Below, one piece after another: positions 45,867-55,228 of a stretch of 64,000 nucleotides of DNA. The translations under genes were made by a program, and so were the position numbers. Where the stretch lies: assembly GCF_000479045.1 (NCBI RefSeq), contig NZ_KI518090.1, positions 25,910 through 89,909 of the forward strand, in the 5' to 3' direction. The DNA is from Cetobacterium somerae ATCC BAA-474 (lineage in GTDB: Bacteria; Fusobacteriota; Fusobacteriia; Fusobacteriales; Fusobacteriaceae). The notes below the pieces were generated by a model. The model made no database searches. It was not told the DNA's origin and was given only the letters and a program-made list of their open reading frames with translations. The stretch's first letter is position 1; the number at the start of each line of letters is the position of its first letter.

Positions 45867-45983
45867 GAGACCGAATTTGATTGAATAGATCTATATACCC
45901 CCCAAAAATCTATTTTAATCTTTTTTATTTTTTAACACTCCCCCGTGTTATGAAAAAACCCTCCCCCCCAGGAGGGTTTTTTA
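45867..45983 (+). ncRNA. Candidate small RNA with three C-rich hairpin loops
   Basis: About 117 nt from the predicted start near 45867 to the terminator T run. Three hairpins follow one another. (1) GATTGAATAGAT (45879-45890) with ATCTATTTTAATC (45908-45920), one bulge, loop containing six C (45898-45903). (2) TAACAC (45933-45938) with GTGTTA (45945-45950), loop TCCCCC. (3) The terminator, AAAAAACCCTCC (45953-45964) with GGAGGGTTTTTT (45971-45982), loop CCCCCA. Each loop offers unpaired C, complementary to G-rich Shine-Dalgarno sequences. This resembles the layout of C-rich regulatory RNAs such as Listeria LhrC or the staphylococcal Rsa RNAs (UCCC motifs), but I know of no sequence relation. 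It is a prediction from promoter, structure and terminator only. Confidence 0.72.
45953..45982. terminator. Bidirectional terminator: C-rich RNA (+) and lrgAB (-)
   Basis: 12-bp stem with a 6-nt loop CCCCCA, A run on one side and T run on the other. It lies 16 nt beyond the lrgB stop on the minus strand, so it serves both convergent transcripts. Confidence 0.93.
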
Positions 45984-45998
45984 TATTTCCATAAAATA

Positions 45999-46694
45999 TT
46001 ATTTTAGAAGATTTAAAAGTAGCGGTGCAATAAAAATTGTAATTATACCGGCGATAACTATAGATAGAGCACTCATTGCTCCTTCAACCTCTCCCATTTC
46101 AATAGCTTTGCTTGTTCCTACAGCATGACTTGAAATCCCAATTCCAAGACCTTTAGCAACAGCATTTTCAATTCTAAAAAGCTTTAACATAAATGGTGCA
46201 AAAATATTTCCAGCTATTCCAGTAACCATTATAGCAAAAACTGTAATAGCAGGTATTCCGCCAAGAAGTTTACTAACTTCTATTCCAATTGGAGTTGTAA
46301 TAGACTTAGGAACAAATGATAAGAGAATGATATCTTGAATACCTAGTAATTTTCCTAAAAGAACAACAGACAAAATGGCGGTAATAGATCCAATAAGAGC
46401 TCCAATCAAAATAACTTTATAGTGCTTTTTTAGTGTTCCCAGCTCTTTATATAAAGGAATAGCTAAACATACTGTAGCAGGAGCTATAAAAAAGCCTAAT
46501 ATATCTCCTCCTTTACTATAATAAGATGTGGGAATATTAAAAACTTCCATAAATATAAAAATAAGGATAAGAGCTACAAAAATTGGATTTAAAATAGGCC
46601 ATTTAAATTTATTAAAAATATCTTTTCCAATTTTAAAAGCAATTAAACTAATAAAAATTCCAAAAAAAGCATTATCAAATAAAAGTTCTTTCAT
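45999..46694 (-). CDS. lrgB: LrgB/CidB-like membrane protein
   Basis: 231 aa, about seven to eight hydrophobic segments. Family blocks: GGDILGFFIAPATVCLAIPLYKE, LSFVPKSITTPIGIEVSKLLGGIPAITVFAIMVTGIAGN and GIGISSHAVGTSKAIEMGEVEGAMSALSI. LrgAB/CidAB systems modulate murein hydrolase activity or, in some organisms, pyruvate and glycolate transport. ATG directly follows the lrgA stop. Usually paired with lrgA, as here. Confidence 0.93.
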   Translation of the reverse strand: MKELLFDNAFFGIFISLIAFKIGKDIFNKFKWPILNPIFVALILIFIFMEVFNIPTSYYSKGGDILGFFIAPATVCLAIPLYKELGTLKKHYKVILIGALIGSITAILSVVLLGKLLGIQDIILLSFVPKSITTPIGIEVSKLLGGIPAITVFAIMVTGIAGNIFAPFMLKLFRIENAVAKGLGIGISSHAVGTSKAIEMGEVEGAMSALSIVIAGIITIFIAPLLLNLLK

Positions 46695-47036
46695 TTATTT
46701 TTTCCCCCTCATCATGAAGTCTACACATAAAGCAGTAACAACCATTGTAATTAAAGTTGTTAATATAAGTAAAAAAATTAATTTAAAAAAGTCAGTTTTT
46801 AAAATATCAATAACATCTAAAAGTTTAACACTAGGTGGAATAAAAGTTATGATCATATTTGCAATAAAAAATTCACCAACATTTTTAATACTATTTAATT
46901 TTACTATCTTTAAAGAAAGAAAAATAAATAAAAGAATTAAACCATTAACTGTTCCAGGAGTAGGAAGATGAAAAATCTTTTCTAGGATAACTCCCAAGTA
47001 GTTAATACTTAAAATAATAAGAAATTCATATAACAA
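46695..47036 (-). CDS. lrgA: CidA/LrgA family membrane protein
   Basis: 113 aa from a TTG at 47036, chosen because TGGAGG lies 7 nt upstream; a GTG at 47084 lies inside the lysS hairpin and has no such site. Four membrane segments; family marks are LPTPGTVNGLILLFIFLSLKI and FFIANMIITFIPPSVKLLD. Holin-like partner of LrgB. Positioned right after a terminator-like hairpin that follows lysS, so its expression may depend on read-through. Confidence 0.88.
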   Translation of the reverse strand: MLYEFLIILSINYLGVILEKIFHLPTPGTVNGLILLFIFLSLKIVKLNSIKNVGEFFIANMIITFIPPSVKLLDVIDILKTDFFKLIFLLILTTLITMVVTALCVDFMMRGKK

Positions 47037-47071
47037 AATAAAACCTCCAGTACGATTGTATAAAAGATTAA

Positions 47072-47096
47072 AGAGGTGTTCCACAGGAACACCTCT
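47072..47096 (-). terminator. Terminator/attenuator hairpin between lysS and lrgA
   Basis: AGAGGTGTTCC (47072-47082), 3-nt loop, GGAACACCTCT (47086-47096): perfect 11-bp stem, then TTTAATCTTTTAT on the minus strand. The lrgA Shine-Dalgarno begins about 24 nt later. Confidence 0.8.
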
Positions 47097-47106
47097 AAAT
47101 ATAAAA

Positions 47107-48600
<1,494 letters not shown>

Positions 48601-48606
48601 TTAAAT

Positions 48607-50028
48607 TTATAGTTTCAATAAATATATGCTACTTTTTCTACCCCAAGTACTACTTGGATTATTTTCTCTAGATTTTCTTAAGTAATCTTTTGCTTTTTCA
48701 ATATCTCCTTTTTTATGATAGATAACTCCTAAGTAATAATATAACTCAGATGTATTTTCACCTGGAGTAGTAACTTTATCAAAATCAGATAAGGCTTTAT
48801 CAAAATTATTCATTGAAAAGTATGTCTTACCACGATAGAAGCTAACTTCAGAGATATTTGTTGAACTGCTTTCAGCTTTGTTAAAGAATATTAAAGCTTC
48901 ACTATAACTTTTACGATTAAGAGCATCTATTCCATTTGTAATATTTTTAGAAGAATCAGAAGGTGATACAGATGTAACAACTTCATCTTCACCTATGTTA
49001 TTAGAAGATAAAATAGAGTTCTCTGATGTTGGAGTAGTTAAGTTTGAAAAATTAGAATTCAAGTTAGAAGATGAACCAGCTAAGCTTAAATAGTAATTTC
49101 CTTTATCACTGTCTCCTTTTTGCATGTATAAATTTCCAATTAATAAGGCTAGTTCTGTACTTTGTGAGTCACCGTAAAAATTTTCTAAGAATTGTAATTC
49201 ATCTGCAGTAGCATTATTTTTACGTTGAATAGCTCTCATTATTTCAGTGTTTAATTTTAAATTACTTCTGTTGTAATCTAAATAATAGTTATTAATAATA
49301 AAACTTCCATCGCTAGACTTTTCTTCAAAAGCTAGAAGTTTTATTTTCTCGTCTTCATTAAGAGAGAAGTTTTCTTTTAAATATCGAATCTCTTTATTAA
49401 TTAAAAGTTGATTTCCATTTGCAGAACCTAAATTAAGTACCATGAAGGCTACATCTTTTTGTTTGCTGTTTGTTGGAAAAGCAATTAGATATAACTGGGC
49501 ACTTTTTACCAATAGATCTAAATTTTTATTATTGTAGCTGTTTAAAATTATATCATAATTATCTTTCTCAGTAAAATTATATTTCAATTTATTTTTTATC
49601 TTAACAGTACCAACATATGTGAATCCTTTATAAATCTCAGCAATATATTCACCTTGATAAAGACTATTAAAATTCAAACTATTTCCACTAATATTAAATG
49701 TAAAATCATTTTTTATAGGAGAAGAAATTATCTTAACTCTGTCAGCATTAATGTTGTTAACAATTAAAGTTTCTCCTGCATAAACCTCCATAGGTGCCAT
49801 CATTTGAGATGGAAGATATTCACGAATAGCATTTGTTGATGAATCTCTTTGTATAAGATCATATAAATAAGCTACACCAGATTCATTAAGAAAAAAGTTA
49901 TCTTGCTGTAAAACTGGATTTTTTACACTAGGAACAACAACTTTGCTTTGAGTAGGAAGTTGTGTTTGAAGATTAGTACAACTAAAAAAAATTAAAGCTG
50001 TTGCAGAAATTAAAAGTATTTTTTTCAT
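48607..50028 (-). CDS. TPR-repeat lipoprotein (large)
   Basis: 473 aa. Lipoprotein signal with Cys17 in LIFFSC. Beta-rich segment around 60-150 (ETLIVNNINADRVKIISSPIKNDFTFNISGN), then helical repeats, and at the C-terminus two to three clear TPRs (YSEALIFFNKAESSSTNISEVSFYRGKTYFSMNNFDKALSDFDKV; SELYYYLGVIYHKKGDIEKAKDYLRKSRENNPSS). Probably an outer-membrane lipoprotein in envelope organisation or wall metabolism; no catalytic motif. SD AAGGAGGGG follows immediately after a terminator-like hairpin. Confidence 0.78.
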   Translation of the reverse strand: MKKILLISATALIFFSCTNLQTQLPTQSKVVVPSVKNPVLQQDNFFLNESGVAYLYDLIQRDSSTNAIREYLPSQMMAPMEVYAGETLIVNNINADRVKIISSPIKNDFTFNISGNSLNFNSLYQGEYIAEIYKGFTYVGTVKIKNKLKYNFTEKDNYDIILNSYNNKNLDLLVKSAQLYLIAFPTNSKQKDVAFMVLNLGSANGNQLLINKEIRYLKENFSLNEDEKIKLLAFEEKSSDGSFIINNYYLDYNRSNLKLNTEIMRAIQRKNNATADELQFLENFYGDSQSTELALLIGNLYMQKGDSDKGNYYLSLAGSSSNLNSNFSNLTTPTSENSILSSNNIGEDEVVTSVSPSDSSKNITNGIDALNRKSYSEALIFFNKAESSSTNISEVSFYRGKTYFSMNNFDKALSDFDKVTTPGENTSELYYYLGVIYHKKGDIEKAKDYLRKSRENNPSSTWGRKSSIYLLKL

Positions 50029-50046
50029 TTACCCCTCCTTTAATAA

Positions 50047-50075
50047 AAAATAGAGCAAAGAGATTGCTCTATTTT
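50047..50075 (-). terminator. Terminator-like hairpin before the TPR lipoprotein
   Basis: AAAATAGAGCAA (50047-50058), 5-nt loop, TTGCTCTATTTT (50064-50075). On the minus strand a T run follows and then, within about 10 nt, the SD AAGGAGGGG. No promoter fits between, so partial termination is probable. Confidence 0.75.
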
Positions 50076-50080
50076 AGTGT

Positions 50081-50449
50081 TTATTGTACTTCAATTATTT
50101 CAATCTCTAATTGGTTTATCTCTATATTATTATCATATATAACATAGGCAATTGTCAACTTATTTTCAGAATAAACATATTTTTTACATAAAACTGTAAA
50201 ATTTTTATTGAAGTAAGAAGTTTTATAAATAAAATTTGTTTTAACTTCTGGTTTAATTAAAAGTTTACTTTGAATCTCTCCAAACTTCAGTATTTCAGTA
50301 GAGTAAGGGGATATTCTTATCTCGCCTTTACCATATTTATTATCATAAGTAAAAATAGTGACATCGTTTTCAATCACTTTTTTTGCAATCATTTTTTGAG
50401 AAATGTTTTCTCCAAAAGAATCAGTACTGTTAATAATAATCTTAGCCAT
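50081..50449 (-). CDS. DUF1934 (YwiB-like) beta-barrel protein
   Basis: 122 aa. The sequence fits the DUF1934 pattern of alternating strands: KGEIRISPYSTEILKFGEIQSKLLIKPEVKTNFIYKTSYFNKNFTVLCKKYVYSENKLTIAYVIY with a final INQLEIEIIEVQ. Bacillus YwiB is the familiar member; the fold is calycin-like and the role unknown. Its ATG shares one base with the stop of the DUF1292 gene (TAATG), so the two are translationally coupled. Confidence 0.75.
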   Translation of the reverse strand: MAKIIINSTDSFGENISQKMIAKKVIENDVTIFTYDNKYGKGEIRISPYSTEILKFGEIQSKLLIKPEVKTNFIYKTSYFNKNFTVLCKKYVYSENKLTIAYVIYDNNIEINQLEIEIIEVQ

Positions 50450-50790
50450 TAATAATAATCCTTTTCGTCATCGTCATATCCCATATCATAATAATCATCT
50501 TGGTCATAAGAGTCTTCACGGTCGTAATATTCATCATCATCCCAATCTCCTATGTTGTCTGCACCTAAATACTCTTCCTTCCAGAAATCTAAAACAGTAT
50601 TTATTTCTGCAGCATCATCAACAAAAATTAAATCGTCCTCATCCTCATCATATAAAAATATATAATTAGTCCCATCGAAATCCTCAGTTATAAGATATTC
50701 TTTATCTCTTATAATTAGATTTTCTAAAACTGTTAGTTCAAACTCCTCGTCATCGATGTTGTGATAAAAAGTTTCTCCTTGCGAATACAT
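50449..50790 (-). CDS. DUF1292 family protein
   Basis: 113 aa, very acidic. DDEEFELTVLENLIIRDKEYLITEDFDGTNYIFLYDEDEDDLIFVDDAAEINTVLDFW fits DUF1292 (the YrzB group, roughly 90 aa). The last 40 residues are a low-complexity Asp/Tyr tail. Such proteins often sit near ruvX or alaS in Firmicutes; here the neighbours are rlmH and DUF1934. Function unknown. SD AGGAGG precedes the ATG. Confidence 0.82.
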   Translation of the reverse strand: MYSQGETFYHNIDDEEFELTVLENLIIRDKEYLITEDFDGTNYIFLYDEDEDDLIFVDDAAEINTVLDFWKEEYLGADNIGDWDDDEYYDREDSYDQDDYYDMGYDDDEKDYY

Positions 50791-50840
50791 TGTTTCCTCC
50801 TAATAATTTATAAAAATAAAGTTAAAAATAAAATTAAAAA

Positions 50841-51308
50841 CTACTTATGATATTTAGTATTTTTTATAATGCTAAACCATCTGTAAATTTGCTCAATTAA
50901 AATTAATCTCATTAATTGATGCGGGAAAGTCATTTTTGAAAAACTTAGCCTTAAGTCAGCAGATTTTCTAATATCTTCTGAAACACCATAAGAACCACCA
51001 ATAATAAAGTTGATAGTACTGTCTCCATTAAGACCTATTTTTTCAATTTGTGAAGCCATATCTTCAGAAGAAAAATTCTTCCCTTGAATATCTAAAAGGA
51101 TTTTAAATCCTTTATTTTTTTCTAAAGTTTCAAGAATGGATTTTGATTCTTTTTCTATAGACATATTTCTATTTGAATCGTTACCATCCTCTTTTAATTC
51201 GAAAATTTTTAATTTACCAAAAGCTTGCATTCGTTTAGCAAACTCTTGTATACCATCTAAAATATATTTTTCTTTAATTTTACCAACACATATAATATTT
51301 ATATTCAT
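50841..51308 (-). CDS. rlmH: 23S rRNA (pseudouridine1915-N3)-methyltransferase RlmH
   Basis: 155 aa, normal length of the SPOUT dimer subunit. Starts INIICVGKIKEKYILDGIQEFAKRM; NFIIGGSYGVSEDIRKSADLRLSFSKMTFPHQLMRLILIEQIYRW is the SAM/knot region and YHK ends the protein as in the family. It methylates the pseudouridine of helix 69. Its ATG overlaps the mutL stop by 4 nt (ATGA). Confidence 0.96.
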   Translation of the reverse strand: MNINIICVGKIKEKYILDGIQEFAKRMQAFGKLKIFELKEDGNDSNRNMSIEKESKSILETLEKNKGFKILLDIQGKNFSSEDMASQIEKIGLNGDSTINFIIGGSYGVSEDIRKSADLRLSFSKMTFPHQLMRLILIEQIYRWFSIIKNTKYHK

Positions 51309-53224
51309 TTTCTTTTAAATCCCTTCTCCATATCCAATAAACTTATTTTAAAAGTTATTGGTCTTCCGTGAGGACAAGTAAATCGTCCAATTTTATGTAA
51401 CTCCCAAATAAGTTTCTCCATTTCAGAAATAGATAATTTTTCATTAGCTTTAATTGCGCTTCGACAAGACATTGAAATAATCATACTTTCGATAACTTCA
51501 TTTTTAGAATTTACTTTAGTAATTCCTTCTAAAACTTCAAAAAAAATATTTTCGAAAGAATCTTTAGTATCTAACACAGGAACAGCTCTAATCAAAAACT
51601 CCATATCATTAAATTGATCAATCTCAAATCCAAAATCTTCAAAGAAATTTAATTTCTCTTTTAAAATCTCTATTTGTTTTAATGTTAGTGAAATTTTAAT
51701 AGGAACTAATAAAGCTTGTGAAGATATTTTATGTTGTGCATACTCTTGTTTTAATTTTTCATAAAGAATTCTTTCATGAACAATATGCTGGTCATAAACT
51801 ATAAGATCACCATCTTGTTCAACTAATATAAAAGAGTTAGAGAATTGTCCAATTATTTTTATATTAGTTTTTAAATTATCAAAATAGATTACTTCATCAG
51901 AAGAAATCAAAGATTTATTTTCAATAGAAGAATCACTAATAGTACTTTTAAGTGGAGCATCAGGCTCTTTAATAGGTACATCTAGAGAAACATTTAATTC
52001 TTCAGTTTCTAATTGGAGAGTAGTTACTTCACTTTTAGTCGGAATAAACTTCGTTTCTGTTTGAAAGTTTAAAAAATTTTCTTTATTAATAACTGAATTA
52101 TTCTTTTTTTCTAAAGAAGATTTATTTTCCTTTTTTATTTCAATCTCTCTTTTTATATCATTAATTTCAAAATTTTCAAAAGGTTTTTTTGAATCTTCAG
52201 AAATTTTTATATTTTCAAAGTTTAAATTTTCTTTTTTTACCTCAAAAGTAGGCATATTAAAATTCTTATCAAAATTTAATTCAGACTCTGTAATTGAGTA
52301 AATGTCATGATAAATTTTATTTTCATCAGAGAATTTGATGATTTTTTTTGAAGGATGAACATTAACATCAATAGATTTAGGATCTACTTTTAAGTTAACT
52401 ATGGCAAATGGATATTTTCCTCTCATTAAATGAGTATAGTAACCATCGATTAAAGCTTCTTCAATAATTTTAGCTTTTACAGGTCTATTATTAACAAATG
52501 TGAAAATAAAATCTTTTGTAGATCTTGTTAAAGAAAGATTTCCAATATATCCAAATTCAACAGGTTTTAAATTTTTAAGTGTTGAAACTCCAAAAATCTC
52601 AATGATAGTATTCTCAATTCCAGTACCACTAGTACGAATATTTTCTTTACCATCAATAACAAGTATTATAGAAACATTGGGATTGGCTAACGCTTCTTGT
52701 AAAACAATTTCTTTAATTTTTGTATTTTCAGTTGTATCTTTTCTTAAGAATTTTAATCTAGCTGGAGTATTAAAAAAAAGATTATTTATTTCAATTTCTG
52801 TACCAGTACTTTTTTGAGTATCTTTTAAATTTGTTATTTTACCAGCTGTAACACTGATTGAATATCCAGAAGAATCTTCTTTTCGTTTTGTTGCAATAGT
52901 CATTTTAGAAACAGCAGCTATGGATGAAAGAGCTTCGCCTCTAAAACCATAAGTATTTAAATTAAAAAGATCATCTTTAGATGAAATTTTACTGGTAGCA
53001 TGACGTTCAATACAAAGAAGCAAGTCTTCTCTACTCATTCCTTTTCCATCATCAGTAAATTTAATATTTTTACCGCCATTTTTAACGTCTATTTTTATAT
53101 ATTTACTATTGGCATCTAAAGAGTTTTCTAAAAGCTCCTTAACTAAACTAGCAGGATTTTCAACTACTTCTCCAGCAGCAATCATATTAGATAAAGATTC
53201 GTCTAAAATTTTAATAATTCCCAA
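51305..53224 (-). CDS. mutL: DNA mismatch repair protein MutL (endonuclease type)
   Basis: 639 aa, start TTG at 53224 with AGGAGGTG 5-7 nt upstream. N-terminal GHKL ATPase: MIAAGEVVENPASLVKELLENSLDA, FTDDGKGMS, TYGFRGEALSSIAA. A Ser/Lys/Glu-rich linker (~335-450) precedes the C-terminal dimerisation domain, which carries the endonuclease-type motifs DQHIVHERILYE, SCRSAIKAN and CPHGRPI. It should therefore nick DNA itself, as in bacteria lacking MutH. First gene of the minus-strand run that ends with lrgB. Confidence 0.95.
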   Translation of the reverse strand: MGIIKILDESLSNMIAAGEVVENPASLVKELLENSLDANSKYIKIDVKNGGKNIKFTDDGKGMSREDLLLCIERHATSKISSKDDLFNLNTYGFRGEALSSIAAVSKMTIATKRKEDSSGYSISVTAGKITNLKDTQKSTGTEIEINNLFFNTPARLKFLRKDTTENTKIKEIVLQEALANPNVSIILVIDGKENIRTSGTGIENTIIEIFGVSTLKNLKPVEFGYIGNLSLTRSTKDFIFTFVNNRPVKAKIIEEALIDGYYTHLMRGKYPFAIVNLKVDPKSIDVNVHPSKKIIKFSDENKIYHDIYSITESELNFDKNFNMPTFEVKKENLNFENIKISEDSKKPFENFEINDIKREIEIKKENKSSLEKKNNSVINKENFLNFQTETKFIPTKSEVTTLQLETEELNVSLDVPIKEPDAPLKSTISDSSIENKSLISSDEVIYFDNLKTNIKIIGQFSNSFILVEQDGDLIVYDQHIVHERILYEKLKQEYAQHKISSQALLVPIKISLTLKQIEILKEKLNFFEDFGFEIDQFNDMEFLIRAVPVLDTKDSFENIFFEVLEGITKVNSKNEVIESMIISMSCRSAIKANEKLSISEMEKLIWELHKIGRFTCPHGRPITFKISLLDMEKGFKRK

Positions 53225-53310
53225 AATATCACCTCCTACAAAAATTGTAACATTATTTATTATTATACAGATTTAAAATAATTTCAACTATTTTTTTTAG
53301 AAAATATAAA

Positions 53311-53339
53311 TTTTATAGTAAAAATTATTATGATATAAT
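53311..53339 (+). promoter_or_regulatory. Promoter of the TPR/SLT gene
   Basis: TTTTAT (53311-53316), 17-bp spacer, TATAAT (53334-53339) with TGA extension; 30 nt before the ATG. Confidence 0.65.
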
Positions 53340-53369
53340 AAAAATATAAAAACAGCGGAGGGAGAAAAG

Positions 53370-55208
53370 ATGAGATATTTACATCTACTTATATTAACAA
53401 TAATGCTTGGAATTAAAAGTTTTTCCTATAATGTTGATGATTATATATTTTTTAATAAAGCTTTAGAAGCTAACAAAAAAGAGGACTATAAAAATAGTTT
53501 GTTTTATTATGAAATTTATCAAAAAAACTTTCCTTATTCTTATCCATTAACGAGTAATTATGCAAAATATTATATAGCAAAAAATTATATGGATATGAAA
53601 AAATATGATGAAGCACTTTTGTTTTTTAGTAGAGCAGTATACGTGCCCGAAAGTTATGTAAAACAAGAGTTTAAAAAAACAAATTATTTTCAATATAGAA
53701 GAGATTACAATGTTGCTAGAATATATCAATTAAAAAATGATAAAAGTCAATCAATTGAATATTATAAAAGATTAGTAACTGATTATTATGATCCTCAATT
53801 AGAGCCTTATGAGAAAAAAGCTTTAAAGTTTTTAGAGAAAACTAATGAAAAATATAGATATATTTATGAAATAAAATATCAAAATAATTTAAAATTAATT
53901 AATAAATTAGAGAAAAATGAGTTGTTAAATTTAGCAAATTATTTTTATGAAAAAAAAGAGTATGAAAAAACAGTTGAAATTTTAGATAAATTAGGTAGCT
54001 ATAATGAGAAGAAAGTAAACCAAAAAATAATTTACTTAGAGAGTTTATTAAAGTTAGATGCAAATAAAAAAGTTATAGAGCTGACAAAAGATGCACAAGT
54101 AGGAGAAGCAAATTTTTTATTTATAAGAGCTGTTGCTTATGAACAAAATAAAGATTATTCAAGAGCTATTTTTAACTATGAAAAAATACAAGATATAAAA
54201 CTTAAGGATCGGGCAGCTTTTAGAATTGGAAGAATTTATTATAAGATAGAAGATTATACTAAAGCTAGAGAAGTTTTGGAAAAAACAAATCAAAAAAATG
54301 AAAGAATAGATTCTTTGCTATTAGATGTATATATAAAATTACAAAATAGAAAAAAATTTATTGAGTTATACGATAGATTTAAAAATAAATATCCAGAAAA
54401 TCCTAAGACAGGATTATATTATATGGTCTATACAAAACTTATGGAAAGAGATAGTAATTCATGGCAATTGGCAAATTATAATATATTTTTTGCAAGTAAT
54501 TATGTTGTTAGAAACTATATGAACTCTATAACAGATTTTGAGATAAAAAATACATATAAAGAAGAAGTGTTAAAAGATGCTTTAACTCAAATTGGAGCGT
54601 TAAAAAACCCTGAATTATTAGAATTGGCTGTTCAAAGTAATAATTTTGATTTAGATACGGAAACTATCCAAGATAAAATTACAATAATGAATAGTTATAT
54701 TGAGAGTAAATTTTATAAAGAATCTTTTAAAAAAGTTAATACATTTAGAAGAGAGTTTTATAGATATAGAAATTTATTACACTATGTTTATCCTAAATAT
54801 TATAGAGAGGAAGTTCAAAATACTAGAAAAAAATACTTAGTACCACAATCATTAATTTATACAGTTATGTACATAGAAAGTGGTTTTGATAATGAAAATA
54901 ATAAATTTGAAAAACTTGGATTAATGGGTATACCAAAAAAATTAGTCGAAAATAAAGATGAATATTATTATAACCCACAAATTAATATAGATACAGGAAC
55001 AGAGATATTAAAAAAAATATATGATAAGCATAATGGAATGATTTTAAAAACATTGATTGAGTACATCTACGGAGAAAAGGTTTTAAAAGGTTTAAACTTT
55101 GAATTAGATGGAGATTTAAAGTTAGAAACAATAGTGGATGAAAAATTTCAAACTGAAATAGAAGAGATAGTTTACACATACGCATTTTATAGTGCAATAT
55201 ATAATTAG
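53370..55208 (+). CDS. TPR protein with C-terminal lytic-transglycosylase-like domain
   Basis: 612 aa with signal peptide (MRYLHLLILTIMLGIKSFS). Many TPR-like helices from 25 to 450 (SLFYYEIYQKNFPYSYPL; YDEALLFFSRAVYVPE; QSIEYYKRLVTDYY). The C-terminal ~130 residues resemble an SLT domain: YPKYYREEVQNTRKKYLVPQSLIYTVMYIESGFDNENNKF, with the Glu of the ES pair placed as the catalytic Glu, then GLMGIPKKLVENKDEYYYNPQINIDTGTEIL. The usual AxGLMQ segment is altered, so activity is uncertain. Architecture is that of Slt70-like enzymes that cleave periplasmic peptidoglycan. Confidence 0.78.
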   Translation: MRYLHLLILTIMLGIKSFSYNVDDYIFFNKALEANKKEDYKNSLFYYEIYQKNFPYSYPLTSNYAKYYIAKNYMDMKKYDEALLFFSRAVYVPESYVKQEFKKTNYFQYRRDYNVARIYQLKNDKSQSIEYYKRLVTDYYDPQLEPYEKKALKFLEKTNEKYRYIYEIKYQNNLKLINKLEKNELLNLANYFYEKKEYEKTVEILDKLGSYNEKKVNQKIIYLESLLKLDANKKVIELTKDAQVGEANFLFIRAVAYEQNKDYSRAIFNYEKIQDIKLKDRAAFRIGRIYYKIEDYTKAREVLEKTNQKNERIDSLLLDVYIKLQNRKKFIELYDRFKNKYPENPKTGLYYMVYTKLMERDSNSWQLANYNIFFASNYVVRNYMNSITDFEIKNTYKEEVLKDALTQIGALKNPELLELAVQSNNFDLDTETIQDKITIMNSYIESKFYKESFKKVNTFRREFYRYRNLLHYVYPKYYREEVQNTRKKYLVPQSLIYTVMYIESGFDNENNKFEKLGLMGIPKKLVENKDEYYYNPQINIDTGTEILKKIYDKHNGMILKTLIEYIYGEKVLKGLNFELDGDLKLETIVDEKFQTEIEEIVYTYAFYSAIYN

Positions 55209-55228
55209 ATAAAAGAAAGGTATAGGGA

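Noticed and set aside
45895..45970. C runs as a sequencing or assembly artefact
   Set aside because: Each run sits exactly in the loop of a good stem between a consensus promoter and a terminator; an artefact would not place them this way. Run length could still be off by one.
46528..46971. 147-aa plus-strand frame
   Set aside because: Mirror of the lrgA/lrgB coding strand; Lys/Ile low-complexity and no start signal.
50403..50669. His/Asn-rich 88-aa plus-strand frame resembling a metal-binding protein
   Set aside because: Complement of the Asp/Tyr-rich tail of the DUF1292 gene.
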